The translations under genes and the position numbers were made by a program. DNA of 64,000 bases. Origin: JAVKFY01 sp040223615. Lineage in GTDB: Bacteria; Pseudomonadota; Alphaproteobacteria; GCA-2731375. The stretch lies in NCBI GenBank assembly GCA_040223615.1, contig JAVKFY010000010.1:62001-126000 (forward strand), in the 5' to 3' direction. Shown one piece after another: positions 7,365 through 15,982 of the stretch; positions within the stretch are counted from its first letter, which is position 1, and the number at the start of each line of letters is the position of its first letter. A model generated the notes under the pieces. It was not told the origin of the DNA. It ran no database searches and saw only the letters and a program-made list of their open reading frames with translations.

Positions 7365-8147
7365 CTAGCGCGCGGTCCAGCCGCCGTCGACCGGCAGCGT
7401 GGTGCCGGTTATCGAGGCGGCCGCATCGGATGACAGGAACACCGCCAGCGCGCCGATCTCGTCGGTGGTGGCGAACTTCTTGGTCGGCTGGTTAACCAGC
7501 AGCACGTCGCGGATCACCTGCTCCTCCGACATGCCGTGCGCCTTGGCCTGGTCGGGGATCTGCTTCTCCACCAGCGGCGTCCAGACGTAGCCCGGACAGA
7601 TCGCGTTGGCGGTGATGCCGAGCTCGGCGGTCTCCAGCGCGGTCACCTTGGTCAGGCCGACGACGCCGTGCTTGGCGGCGACGTAGGCCGACTTGTAGGC
7701 CGAGGCGACCAGACCGTGCGCCGAGGCGACGTTGATGATCCGGCCCCAGCCCTTGGCCTTCATCGACGGCAGCGCCGCCTTGGTGGTGTGAAAGGCCGAC
7801 GACAAGTTGATCGCGATGACCTGATTCCAGCGTTCGTCCGGGAACTCATCGATCGGCTGCACGTGCTGGATACCGGCGTTATTCACCAGGATGTCGCAGC
7901 CGCCCCACTTATCGATCACGTCGGCGACCATCGTCTGGATCTCGGCCGGGTTGGCCATGTCGGCGGCGCCGAACATCAGTTCCGCGCCGGTCTCCTTCGC
8001 CAGGCTCTCCAACAGCGCCTGGCCCTCGTCGTTCAGCTTGCGGCCGTTCAACACCACCCGGGCGCCGGCCTTGGCCAGCGCGGTGGCAATGCCCAGCCCG
8101 ATGCCGCTGGTCGACCCGGTCACGATGGCGACTTTCCCGTTCAGCAT
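7365..8147 (-). CDS. bdhA: D-3-hydroxybutyrate dehydrogenase
   Basis: 260 aa short-chain dehydrogenase. TGSTSGIG (10-17) binds NAD, NNAG is at 89-92, and the catalytic Ser142, Tyr155 and Lys159 are in place (NVASAHG, YVAAKHG). Length and the C-terminal ITGTTLPVDGGWTAR fit BdhA closely. It oxidises D-3-hydroxybutyrate to acetoacetate, the last step of polyhydroxybutyrate mobilisation. ATG 8147 is preferred over an upstream ATG 15 bases earlier because it gives the standard N-terminus and a GAGGA ribosome site. It is first in a three-gene operon with patatin-like and acetoacetate decarboxylase-like genes. Confidence 0.92.
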   Translation of the reverse strand: MLNGKVAIVTGSTSGIGLGIATALAKAGARVVLNGRKLNDEGQALLESLAKETGAELMFGAADMANPAEIQTMVADVIDKWGGCDILVNNAGIQHVQPIDEFPDERWNQVIAINLSSAFHTTKAALPSMKAKGWGRIINVASAHGLVASAYKSAYVAAKHGVVGLTKVTALETAELGITANAICPGYVWTPLVEKQIPDQAKAHGMSEEQVIRDVLLVNQPTKKFATTDEIGALAVFLSSDAAASITGTTLPVDGGWTAR

Positions 8148-8190
8148 GCTGCACGTCCTCATCTAAGCGACACCCGCGCCGGGCCTCGTA

Positions 8191-8312
8191 TTGTGCACTG
8201 CGGAAAATGCACCTCTGCGTCAGCGAGTACAAGTACAAAGTTCATGTCTAAACTCCGAATTTCGTTCATTTTTCTTAGATCAGAATAAAAACAAAGTTGT
8301 TGCATCGCACAA
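8191..8312. promoter_or_regulatory. Divergent promoter region with TGC/GCA-type operator candidates
   Basis: The 276-base gap between bdhA and the divergent CoA-transferase is AT-richer than its surroundings. It holds TTGTGCACTGCGG at 8191 and TTGTTGCATCGCACAA at 8297-8312; the latter has TTGT/ACAA arms around a TGC-N3-GCA core. Such TGC/GCA elements resemble operators described for PhaR-type regulators of polyhydroxybutyrate genes. Assignment is speculative. Confidence 0.3.
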
Positions 8313-8423
8313 AACATGTGCAGTCGGCCTAATAGCTGGTCAACCCCGCGCGACGCGCCGCATCTTGTGGTCAGGACACGGTCAGTGCGACGCTTGGACA
8401 GGCAATTGCGAGAGGACGTGACG

Positions 8424-9656
8424 ATGAACGATGCAACCGGCGTCGGGCCCGGCTGCCTGGATGGCGTGCGGGTGCTCGACCTGACGCAGTTCGAGGCAGG
8501 CCCGTCGTGCACCGAGGCGCTGGCGTGGCTTGGCGCCGAAGTGGTGAAGGTGGAGCGGCCGGGCGTCGGCGACCCGGGGCGCCGCTCGTTCGGCTCGGTC
8601 GACGGCGGCGACTCCTGGTACTTCCTGCTGTTCAACGCCAACAAGAAGTCGATCACCGTCGACATGAAGAGCCCGGAGGGCATCGAGCTGGTCAAGCAGC
8701 TCGCGGCCAAGGCCGATGTCTTCGTGGAGAATTTCGCGCCCGGCGCGATCGAGCGGCTGGGGCTGGGTTACGACGAGCTCAAGAAGATCAACCCGGCGAT
8801 CATCTACGCCCAGGTGAAGGGTTTTGGCACCGGCAGCCCGTTCGAGAAAAACCTGGCCTTCGACATGATCGCGCAGGCCTGCGGCGGCATCATGAGCGTG
8901 TCCGGCGAGCCCGACGGTCCACCAATAAAGCCCGGCCCGACGCTCGGCGACACCGGCACCGGCATGCTGCTGGCGATCTCGATCCTGGGCGCGCTGTACC
9001 GCAACAAGAACACCGGCAAGGGCGAGCGGCTCGAAGTCGCGATGCAGGACGCGATGCTGCATTACATCCGCGTCTCCTTCGCCGCCCAGGCGATGACCGG
9101 CAAGCCGACGCCGCGCATGGGCGCCAAGCTGGCCTCGGGCGCCAATCCGCCGTGCGGCATCTATCCCTGCAAGCCGGGTGGGCCGAACGACTATGTCTAC
9201 ATTTTCACCAGCCGCGCCAATCCGGACCACTGGCGCCGGCTGATGGGCGTGATCGGCCGCGAGGACCTGCTCGGCAACCCGGACTATGACACCCGCGAGG
9301 CGCGCGCCGAGCGCGAGGACGAGATCGACGAGATGCTGGCCGAGTGGACCCGCAACTACACCAAGCGCCAGGCGATGGAGATCATCGGCGCCGCCGGCAT
9401 CCCGGCCGGCGCCGTGCTCGACACCATGGAGCTGCACCAGGACGACAATTTCGTCGAGCGCGGCATCATGCAGGTCATGGACCACCCGACGGCGGGCGAC
9501 TTCCGCATGGTCGGCTGGCCGGTGCGCCACGGCGGCGCGACGCCGCCGCTGAAGCCGGCGCCGCTGCTGGGCGAGCACAAGGTGGACGTTCTGGGTGGCT
9601 GGCTCGGGCTGAACGAAGCCGCGGTCAAGCAACTCGAAGACAAAAAAGTGATCTAG
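8424..9656 (+). CDS. CaiB/BaiF (family III) CoA-transferase, formyl-CoA-transferase-like
   Basis: 410 aa. The N-terminus LDGVRVLDLTQFEAGPSCTE, the KSITVDMKSPEG segment and the catalytic Asp of LGDTGTG (Asp176) identify a family III CoA-transferase. These move CoA between carboxylic acids through an aspartyl anhydride/thioester intermediate. The closest architecture is formyl-CoA:oxalate CoA-transferase. A ThDP enzyme of the oxalyl-CoA decarboxylase/2-hydroxyacyl-CoA lyase type follows 18 bases downstream, so the pair may activate then cleave a 2-oxo or 2-hydroxy acid. ATG 8424 follows GAGAGGA. Confidence 0.85.
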   Translation: MNDATGVGPGCLDGVRVLDLTQFEAGPSCTEALAWLGAEVVKVERPGVGDPGRRSFGSVDGGDSWYFLLFNANKKSITVDMKSPEGIELVKQLAAKADVFVENFAPGAIERLGLGYDELKKINPAIIYAQVKGFGTGSPFEKNLAFDMIAQACGGIMSVSGEPDGPPIKPGPTLGDTGTGMLLAISILGALYRNKNTGKGERLEVAMQDAMLHYIRVSFAAQAMTGKPTPRMGAKLASGANPPCGIYPCKPGGPNDYVYIFTSRANPDHWRRLMGVIGREDLLGNPDYDTREARAEREDEIDEMLAEWTRNYTKRQAMEIIGAAGIPAGAVLDTMELHQDDNFVERGIMQVMDHPTAGDFRMVGWPVRHGGATPPLKPAPLLGEHKVDVLGGWLGLNEAAVKQLEDKKVI

Positions 9657-9674
9657 GGACGGAGGGATACGACG

Positions 9675-11327
9675 ATGGCGGAACTGACGGGCTCGGAAAT
9701 CCTGGCCAAGGCGCTGCGCAACGAGGGCGTCGACGACCTCTTCTTCATCATGGGCGGACCGATGATCCTGGCCGAGGGCTCCTGCGTGAAGGAGGGCATC
9801 CGGCCGATCGACGTGCGCCACGAGCAGGCCGCGGCATTCATGGGCCAGGCCTACAGCCGGCTGCTGCAGCGCCCCAGCGTGTGCATGGCGGCCAGCGGAC
9901 CGGGCGTAACCAACCTGATCACAGGGCTGTGCAACGCGCTGATCGACTGCGCACCGGTGGTGGCGATCGGCGGCTCCAGCCCGATCAGCCAGTTCGGCCG
10001 GCAGGTGTTCCAGGAGATCGACCAGGTGGCGATCCTGAAGGGCTGCGTGAAGTGGGCCGACCGGGTGGTCAACCTGAAGCGTATCCCGGAGCAGGTGAAC
10101 GCCGCCTTCCAGCACGCCATGTCGGGCAAGCCGGGCCCAGTCTACCTCGATTTCCCCGGCGACATTCTCTACGGCAAGATCGAGGAGTCGGAGGTTGACT
10201 GGAGCCTGTCCGGCCGACCGCTGCTGAATGCCCGGCCGATGGGCGATCCGGAGCGCGTCGCGGCGCTGGCCGACGCCCTGGCCAAGGCGGAACGGCCGAT
10301 CATCGTCTCCGGCTCCGGCGTGATCTGGTCGCGGGCCTGGGACGAGATGGCGGACCTGGTTGAGAGCGCCGGCATCCCGTTCTACACCACGCCGCAGGGC
10401 CGCGGCGTGCTGCCCGACGACCACGAGCTGTCCTACCTGACGATGCGCTCCTCAGCGTTCCGCGAAGCCGACCTGATCCTCGTGCTCGGCACCCGGATGA
10501 ACTACATCATCGGCCACGCCGCGCCGCCGCGCTTCGGCGCCAACGCCAAGATCGCGCGCATTGAGATCGATGCGGAGGAGCTGGCCACGGCACCGCGGCA
10601 GATCGACATCCCGATCCAGGGCGACTGCAAGGTGGTGCTGCGCCAGTTGCTGGACGCCATGGATGGCAAGGTCGACCGAGAGCGCTACGACGGGTGGCGG
10701 CGCACGCTGGCCGACGGCGAGGCGGGCAAGCGGGCGAAGGGCGGCAACAAGGAGATCATGACGCAGACCCCGATCCACCCGCTGCGGCTGTGCGAGGAAG
10801 TGAAGAACTTCATGGACCGCGACGCGATCTTGGTGGTCGACGGCCAGGAGATCCTGAACTACGGCCGCCAGTCGATGCCGACCTTCAAGCCAGGCCACCG
10901 GCTGAACTCCGGGCCGTTCGGCACCATGGGCGTCGGCCTGCCCTTCGGCCTGGGCGCCAAGATCGCCAAGCCGGACACCCAGGTCATCGTGGTGCACGGC
11001 GACGGCTCGTTCGGGCTCAACGCGATGGAGCTGGACACCGCCGTGCGGCACAAGATCCCGGTGCTGGTGATCATCAGCCTGAACGGTGGCTGGACCGCCG
11101 ATCCGGACCACGACAAGGCCGGCCGCGACCTCGGCTACACGCGCTACGACAAGATGGCCGAGGCGCTGGGCTGCTACGGCGAGTATGTCGAGGATCCGGA
11201 GGAGATCGCCCCGGCGCTGAAGCGCGCGCAGGCCAAGGTCGACGAGGGCATGGTCGCGCTGGTCAACGTGAAGACCGACTTCCGCGCCCGCGCCGGCACG
11301 GTGGCCTTCGCCAGCTACTCGACGTGA
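9675..11327 (+). CDS. ThDP-dependent enzyme, oxalyl-CoA decarboxylase/2-hydroxyacyl-CoA lyase-like
   Basis: 550 aa with the three-domain acetolactate-synthase fold. Glu50 in RHEQAAAF is the cofactor-activating glutamate of the pyrimidine domain, and GDGSFG followed by SLNGG in the C-terminal domain binds diphosphate-Mg. Pairing with a formyl-CoA-transferase-like gene argues for a CoA-ester substrate (oxalyl-CoA decarboxylase or 2-hydroxyacyl-CoA lyase). I could not verify CoA-binding residues, so an acetolactate-synthase-like activity on another substrate remains possible. The ribosome site GGAGGG lies 10-15 bases before the start. Confidence 0.72.
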   Translation: MAELTGSEILAKALRNEGVDDLFFIMGGPMILAEGSCVKEGIRPIDVRHEQAAAFMGQAYSRLLQRPSVCMAASGPGVTNLITGLCNALIDCAPVVAIGGSSPISQFGRQVFQEIDQVAILKGCVKWADRVVNLKRIPEQVNAAFQHAMSGKPGPVYLDFPGDILYGKIEESEVDWSLSGRPLLNARPMGDPERVAALADALAKAERPIIVSGSGVIWSRAWDEMADLVESAGIPFYTTPQGRGVLPDDHELSYLTMRSSAFREADLILVLGTRMNYIIGHAAPPRFGANAKIARIEIDAEELATAPRQIDIPIQGDCKVVLRQLLDAMDGKVDRERYDGWRRTLADGEAGKRAKGGNKEIMTQTPIHPLRLCEEVKNFMDRDAILVVDGQEILNYGRQSMPTFKPGHRLNSGPFGTMGVGLPFGLGAKIAKPDTQVIVVHGDGSFGLNAMELDTAVRHKIPVLVIISLNGGWTADPDHDKAGRDLGYTRYDKMAEALGCYGEYVEDPEEIAPALKRAQAKVDEGMVALVNVKTDFRARAGTVAFASYST

Positions 11328-11339
11328 CGCAGGATATTC

Positions 11340-11367
11340 GCGCGAGGAGGCTCAGCCCTCCTCGCGC
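11340..11367. terminator. Perfect 11-bp hairpin between convergent genes
   Basis: GCGCGAGGAGG, loop CTCAGC, CCTCCTCGCGC lies between the ThDP gene and the opposing carboxymuconolactone-decarboxylase-like gene and overlaps the last codons of the latter. It has no T-tract, so it may act as a bidirectional transcription barrier or mRNA 3'-end protector. Confidence 0.4.
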
Positions 11368-11744
11368 ATCTCCTTGAACACTTCCTTGGCGCAGATCATC
11401 GCCTCGCGCACCGACGGCAGGCCGACATAGCCGGACAGGTGCAGCAGCGCCTCGCCGAGCTCGTCCTCGGTCCAGCCCTGGTTGATCGCCATGCGCAGGT
11501 GGATGCGCAGTTCCGGCTCTCGCCCGGTGGCGGTGTCGGAGATGACGCAGATCAGCGCGCGCGTCTTCAGGTCCAGCCCCGGCCGCGTCCACAGCATGCC
11601 GAACACCGCCTCGGTCGAATAGGCGCCGAACTTCTCCATCAACGGGTCGTCGTAGACGGTGGCGTTCATCTTCGCCACGGCCTTCTCACCAATGAGCTTG
11701 GTGCGCAATTCGCGCCCCTTTCGGTAAATCTCGCTGTCGGTCAT
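11352..11744 (-). CDS. Carboxymuconolactone decarboxylase family protein
   Basis: 130 aa, the usual size for 4-carboxymuconolactone decarboxylase (PcaC-like) proteins. The conserved stretch GREPELRIHLRMAINQGWTE with ELGEALLHLSGYVGLP is typical of the helical family. No CxxC pair of the AhpD peroxidase type is visible, so decarboxylase-like chemistry is more likely than a peroxidase. ATG 11744 follows GGAGGGAG; the longer frame upstream has no such site. The neighbouring divergent metallo-hydrolase gene starts 95 bases away, and the two may share a promoter region. Confidence 0.83.
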   Translation of the reverse strand: MTDSEIYRKGRELRTKLIGEKAVAKMNATVYDDPLMEKFGAYSTEAVFGMLWTRPGLDLKTRALICVISDTATGREPELRIHLRMAINQGWTEDELGEALLHLSGYVGLPSVREAMICAKEVFKEMREEG

Positions 11745-11839
11745 CGCGGGTTTCTCCCTCCGGCTTGCGGCAAGCGTAAAGCATTGTCGGATGGCGCGAA
11801 ATCGACCTAGCCTCGCTCGGAGCAAGGGAGAGGAACACC

Positions 11840-12712
11840 ATGAACCAGCTACAGGTCGGCGACGCGTCGCTGCATCGCGTCGAGGAGATGATCGACAACA
11901 GTTTTTCCGCCGACGCGTTCTTTCCCGACTTCGATCCGGCGCGGATCGCCGAACACATGCGCTGGCTGGCGCCGCACCACTTCAACCCGGAGACCGGCAA
12001 GCTGGCGCTGGCGATGCATGCCTGGGTGGTGAAGACCGGGCGGCACACGGTGCTGATCGACACCTGCGTCGGCAACGACAAGGAGCGTATGCCGCGCGCC
12101 CACTGGCACCACCTGAACACACCGTTCCTGGAGAACCTGCGCGCCACCGGCACCCAGCCGGAGGACATCGACTTCGTGATGTGCAGCCATCTGCACCCCG
12201 ACCACGTCGGCTGGAACACGAGGCTGGAAGATGGCCGCTGGGTGCCGACCTTCCCGAACGCGAAATACCTGATGGGGAGGATCGAGTATGAGCACTGGCG
12301 CGACGCGGAGGACATGCCGCCGGTGCGCCGCGCGGCGATCGTCGACAGCGTGTTGCCGATCGTGGAGTCGGGCCAGGCGGTGTTCGTCGACGACGGGCAC
12401 CAGATCGACGATGCCTTCGTGGTCAAGCTCACCCCTGGCCACACGCCCGGGCACGCCGAGATGCAACTTCATTCCGCCGGCAAGCAGGGCTACTTCGTCG
12501 GCGACGCGATCCACCACCCGATACAGATCTACTGCGTCGACTGGTCGACCATGGCGTGCTCCGACATGGACATGGCGCGCGTGACCCGCCGCGACATCCT
12601 GGAACGCTGCGTCGAACACAACGCGCTGCTGCTACCCGCGCACTTCATGGCCCCGCACTGTGGCCACGTGCACGAACAGGGCGACGGGTTCCGGTTCGAG
12701 TGGGGGGCGTAG
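11840..12712 (+). CDS. MBL-fold metallo-hydrolase
   Basis: 290 aa. The HxHxDH zinc motif is SHLHPDHVGW with His117, His119, Asp121 and His122; the later GHTPGH and FVGDAIHHP supply further ligands. The two-metal site suggests hydrolysis of esters, lactones or thioesters. The arrangement resembles lactonase-like family members, but substrate cannot be told from sequence. The start follows GAGAGGAAC. Confidence 0.88.
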   Translation: MNQLQVGDASLHRVEEMIDNSFSADAFFPDFDPARIAEHMRWLAPHHFNPETGKLALAMHAWVVKTGRHTVLIDTCVGNDKERMPRAHWHHLNTPFLENLRATGTQPEDIDFVMCSHLHPDHVGWNTRLEDGRWVPTFPNAKYLMGRIEYEHWRDAEDMPPVRRAAIVDSVLPIVESGQAVFVDDGHQIDDAFVVKLTPGHTPGHAEMQLHSAGKQGYFVGDAIHHPIQIYCVDWSTMACSDMDMARVTRRDILERCVEHNALLLPAHFMAPHCGHVHEQGDGFRFEWGA

Positions 12713-12740
12713 GCGGGCGGCAACGCGCCCTTCATCGACA

Positions 12741-12849
12741 CCCACCCTCACCCCAACCCTGTCCCCCCGGAGGGCGGAGAGGGAGCGGCTACGTCATTAC
12801 CATTTCGTCCCTCTCCACCCACTTGGGCGGAGAGGACAGGTGAGGTGGG
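12741..12849. repeat. Family-A intergenic palindromic repeat, copy 1
   Basis: An imperfect inverted repeat about 109 bases long, opening with CCCACCCTCACC and closing with GGTGAGGTGGG, with inner arms GGCGGAGAGGGAGC and CTCTCC...GGCGGAGAGGACAGG. A second copy lies at 16823-16944. It sits between the converging metallo-hydrolase and MmgE/PrpD genes. Confidence 0.8.
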
Positions 12850-12862
12850 TTTCGAAGGCGTT

Positions 12863-14245
12863 CTAGCTATTCGCCGGCTTGCTCAGTAGCGCAGCCAGCA
12901 CGTCGACCGACGGCGCGTCGAGAACATCCGCCGCCGCGACCTTCAATGCCTGCCGCCGCCCGTCGTCCGCCACCGCGCCGACCAGCGCATCGAACTTTGC
13001 CTCGACCTCGGCTTGTGACAGCGGCGTCTCGGGGTAACCGCGCGCGACGTCCCGCCGTGCCGACACCTCGTGCCCGTCCTTCAACGTCAACGTCACCTCG
13101 CCGGCATAGACGTCCGGGAACAGCCGGTCGAACTCGCCTGCGTCGCGGTCCACTCGGGTCGCGGCGGCCAGGCGCGCGACTTCCGCGTCGCTCTCGCGCA
13201 GGTCCTGGAACAGGTCGGTGAAAACCAGGCCGCCGCGCGCCAGCCGCACCGGCAGGACGTACTGCGCGCAATGGCTCTTCAGCGGGTTGTCGTCGACGCA
13301 ATGCGCCCCCGAGGCGGCGAACCGCAGGGCGACGGCTTCGACCTGTTCGGCATGAATGTCGTGCGCCGCGATCAACTCAGCCAACGCATCCAGGGCCGGA
13401 TGCAGGAAGGACACGCATGGATAAGGCTTGATCGCCAGTTCGGCGACGCCGTCCCAGGCCTCGCCCAGGCCCTCGACCAGCTTGCCGGGCTCGGCGACGC
13501 GGCTGAAGGCGTGCAGCACGTTGTGGCCGCCGTCGAATATCCGGTCCGGGCCGCCGAAGCCCTGGCCCGCCAGCAGCGCCGCCGTCACCCCGTTGCGCGC
13601 CGCCATGCCGATCTGGAACGGGCGCGCGTCCTCGCGCGGATCGTCTTCCCACGCCATCAGGCCGGAGGCCTGCAAGCCGGCGAGACCGAGCGCCCGCGCC
13701 GTCTGCGCCGCATCGAGGCCGAGCAGCCAGGAGGCGGCGGCGGCGGCGCCGAAGGTCCCGCACACCGCCGAGGGGTGGAAGCCCAGCGAATAGAGCTCGC
13801 GCGGACGCATCGCCATCGACACGCGATAGGTGATCTCGCAGCCCAACACCACGGCGCCAATCATGTGGCGTCCCGGCCGACCGCCGGCCTCGCACAGCGC
13901 CAGCGCCACCGGCCCCAGCACGGCAACGGGGTGCAGGATCGCCTCGGGATGATGCGGCTCCATGTCGACGGCGTAGCCGCGCGTGCCGTTGGCCAGCGCG
14001 GCGGTGACGACGTCGGCCTTTCGGTTCTGTCCGATCAAGGTCGCCGGCCCGGCGCCGGCGTGCATCTCGGCGAACCGGCCGATGCCGGCGCTGGACGTGA
14101 CCAGCGAATGGGTCGCGGCGGCGAGCGTGCCGATCCCGTCGAACACCAGCATCCTGGCATAGGCCAGAACCGGCGCCGGAACAGCGGCGATGTCGAAGTC
14201 GCTGACGAAGGCGGCAACGGCGGAGGTGATCGGGGCTCGGGTCAT
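12863..14245 (-). CDS. MmgE/PrpD family protein
   Basis: 460 aa, typical length of the family that includes 2-methylcitrate dehydratase PrpD, cis-aconitate decarboxylase and iminodisuccinate epimerase. Family landmarks are the NGTRGYAVDMEPHHPEAILHP segment, GFHPSAVCGTFGAAAAA and the KPYPCVSFLHPALD stretch. The reaction is probably a dehydration or epimerisation of a dicarboxylic or tricarboxylic acid. It is divergently oriented from a ThDP enzyme/aspartate-dehydrogenase-like operon beginning 45 bases away; iminodisuccinate or aspartate metabolism is therefore an attractive but unproven link. Confidence 0.88.
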   Translation of the reverse strand: MTRAPITSAVAAFVSDFDIAAVPAPVLAYARMLVFDGIGTLAAATHSLVTSSAGIGRFAEMHAGAGPATLIGQNRKADVVTAALANGTRGYAVDMEPHHPEAILHPVAVLGPVALALCEAGGRPGRHMIGAVVLGCEITYRVSMAMRPRELYSLGFHPSAVCGTFGAAAAASWLLGLDAAQTARALGLAGLQASGLMAWEDDPREDARPFQIGMAARNGVTAALLAGQGFGGPDRIFDGGHNVLHAFSRVAEPGKLVEGLGEAWDGVAELAIKPYPCVSFLHPALDALAELIAAHDIHAEQVEAVALRFAASGAHCVDDNPLKSHCAQYVLPVRLARGGLVFTDLFQDLRESDAEVARLAAATRVDRDAGEFDRLFPDVYAGEVTLTLKDGHEVSARRDVARGYPETPLSQAEVEAKFDALVGAVADDGRRQALKVAAADVLDAPSVDVLAALLSKPANS

Positions 14246-14290
14246 CGGCTATACAGAATAGAGCAAGTCTGGAAGCCAGGAACCTGATCC

Positions 14291-15982
14291 TTGACCGATA
14301 ACCTCTTCAACGGCGCCGAAGCGATGGTGCGGATGCTGGAGGCGCATGGCGTGCGCCACATCTTCGGCCTGTGCGGCGATACCACCTTGCCGTTCTACGA
14401 CGCGCTGTACCGGCTCGATCACGGGATCGAGCACATCCTGACCCGTGACGAACGGTCCGCCGCGTACATGGCCGACGGCTACGCCCGGGTGACCAACCGG
14501 GTCGGCGTCTGCGAGGGGCCGTCGGGCGGCGGCGCGACCTACATCCTCCCCGGGCTGGTGGAGGCGAACGAGTCGTCGGTGCCGATCCTCGCCATTACGT
14601 CCGACGTGTCGGTCGCCTCGCGCGGCCACTATCCGCTGACCGAGCTGGACCAGGGCGCGCTGATGGCGCCGCTGACCAAGTGGAATGCGGTGATCGACAA
14701 GGCCGACATGCTGCCCGACATGGTGCGTACCGCGTTTCGCGAGATGACCACCGGGCGGCCGGGCGCGGCGCACCTCGGGTTCCCGATCGACGTGCAGCGC
14801 GCGCCGGTCGATCCGGACCAGGTCTGGGCCGACAAACGCCACCAGAGCTGGCCCGCCCTGCCCGTCGCGCCCGCCGAGGCCGACGTCGAGGCCGCGCTGG
14901 ACGTGCTGCTCGCCGCCAAGTTCCCGGTGGTGGTGTGCGGCGGTGGCATCGTGCTGGCGGGCGGCGAAAGCGAATTCCTGCGCTTCGTGGAGCGGCTCGA
15001 CATTGCCGTGGCGACCACCGTGTCGGGCCAGGGCAGCCTGGCCGAGACGCATGCCAACTGCGTCGGCGTGGTCGGCTCCAACGGCGGCGTGCCGGCGACC
15101 AAGGAATTCCTGGCGCAGGCCGATTGCGTGTTCTTCATCGGCTGCCGCGCCGGGTCGGTGACCACGGAGCGCTGGAGCGTACCGGCCAAGGGCACCCCGA
15201 TCGTGCACCTCGACAGCGAACCGGCGGTGATCGGCGCGTCCTACGAGACCGAGGCGGCACTGGTTGGCGACGCGCGGCTCGGGCTGGCGGCGCTGAACCA
15301 GGCACTGGACGCACGGGAAAACGTTGCGGGTTACGGCGGCGCTGGCGCGGTGGCCCTGGCCAAGGCGAAGAAGTGGGCGGCCTTCGCGCCGCTGGCTGAG
15401 AGCGCCGAGCGGCCGATCAAGCCGGAACGGACCATCGCCGCCTTGCGCGCGGTGCTGGACGACGACGCCATCGTGGTCGCCGACCCGGGTACGCCCTGTC
15501 CCTACGTGTCGGCCTTCTACGAGCTGCGTGCGCCCGGACGGCACTTCATCTCCAACCGGGCGCACGGCGCGCTGGGCTACGCCATGTCGGCGGCGATGGG
15601 CGCGCATGTCGGGCGGCCCGGCGCCAAGGTGGTGGCGCTGATGGGCGACGGCTCGTTCGGCTTCACCTGCGGCGAGCTGGAGACAGTGGTCAGGCGCAAG
15701 ATGCCGATCACCTTCATCGTGTTCTCCAACGCCGTGTTCGGCTGGATCAAGGCGGGCCAGCGCGCCGGATTCGGCGAACGCTACTTCTCCGTCGACTTCG
15801 ACCGCACCGACCACGCCGCCGTCGCCTCGGCTTTCGGCGTGAAGTCCTGGAAGGTGGAAGACCCCGACGAGCTGCAAGGCGTGCTGAAGCAGGCCGTGGC
15901 GCATCACGGACCGACCCTGGTGGATGTGATCAGCCAGCCGCTGAACGAGGCCGCCGCGCCAGTCAGCGAGTGGATAGCCTGA
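14291..15982 (+). CDS. ThDP-dependent enzyme of the acetolactate synthase/benzoylformate decarboxylase type
   Basis: 563 aa starting at TTG 14291; ATG 14324 would shorten the first domain helix and is less likely. Glu54 in TRDERSAAYMADGYAR is the cofactor-activating glutamate, and MGDGSFGFTCGELE with the following FSNAVFGW forms the ThDP diphosphate site. The substrate is unknown. The stop codon overlaps the next start by one base (TGATG), so translation is coupled to the aspartate-dehydrogenase-like protein, suggesting both act on one pathway. Confidence 0.82.
   Translation: MTDNLFNGAEAMVRMLEAHGVRHIFGLCGDTTLPFYDALYRLDHGIEHILTRDERSAAYMADGYARVTNRVGVCEGPSGGGATYILPGLVEANESSVPILAITSDVSVASRGHYPLTELDQGALMAPLTKWNAVIDKADMLPDMVRTAFREMTTGRPGAAHLGFPIDVQRAPVDPDQVWADKRHQSWPALPVAPAEADVEAALDVLLAAKFPVVVCGGGIVLAGGESEFLRFVERLDIAVATTVSGQGSLAETHANCVGVVGSNGGVPATKEFLAQADCVFFIGCRAGSVTTERWSVPAKGTPIVHLDSEPAVIGASYETEAALVGDARLGLAALNQALDARENVAGYGGAGAVALAKAKKWAAFAPLAESAERPIKPERTIAALRAVLDDDAIVVADPGTPCPYVSAFYELRAPGRHFISNRAHGALGYAMSAAMGAHVGRPGAKVVALMGDGSFGFTCGELETVVRRKMPITFIVFSNAVFGWIKAGQRAGFGERYFSVDFDRTDHAAVASAFGVKSWKVEDPDELQGVLKQAVAHHGPTLVDVISQPLNEAAAPVSEWIA

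Noticed and set aside
8382..10424. 680-codon minus-strand open frame
   Set aside because: Antisense to the CoA-transferase and ThDP genes, low-complexity translation, no ribosome site.
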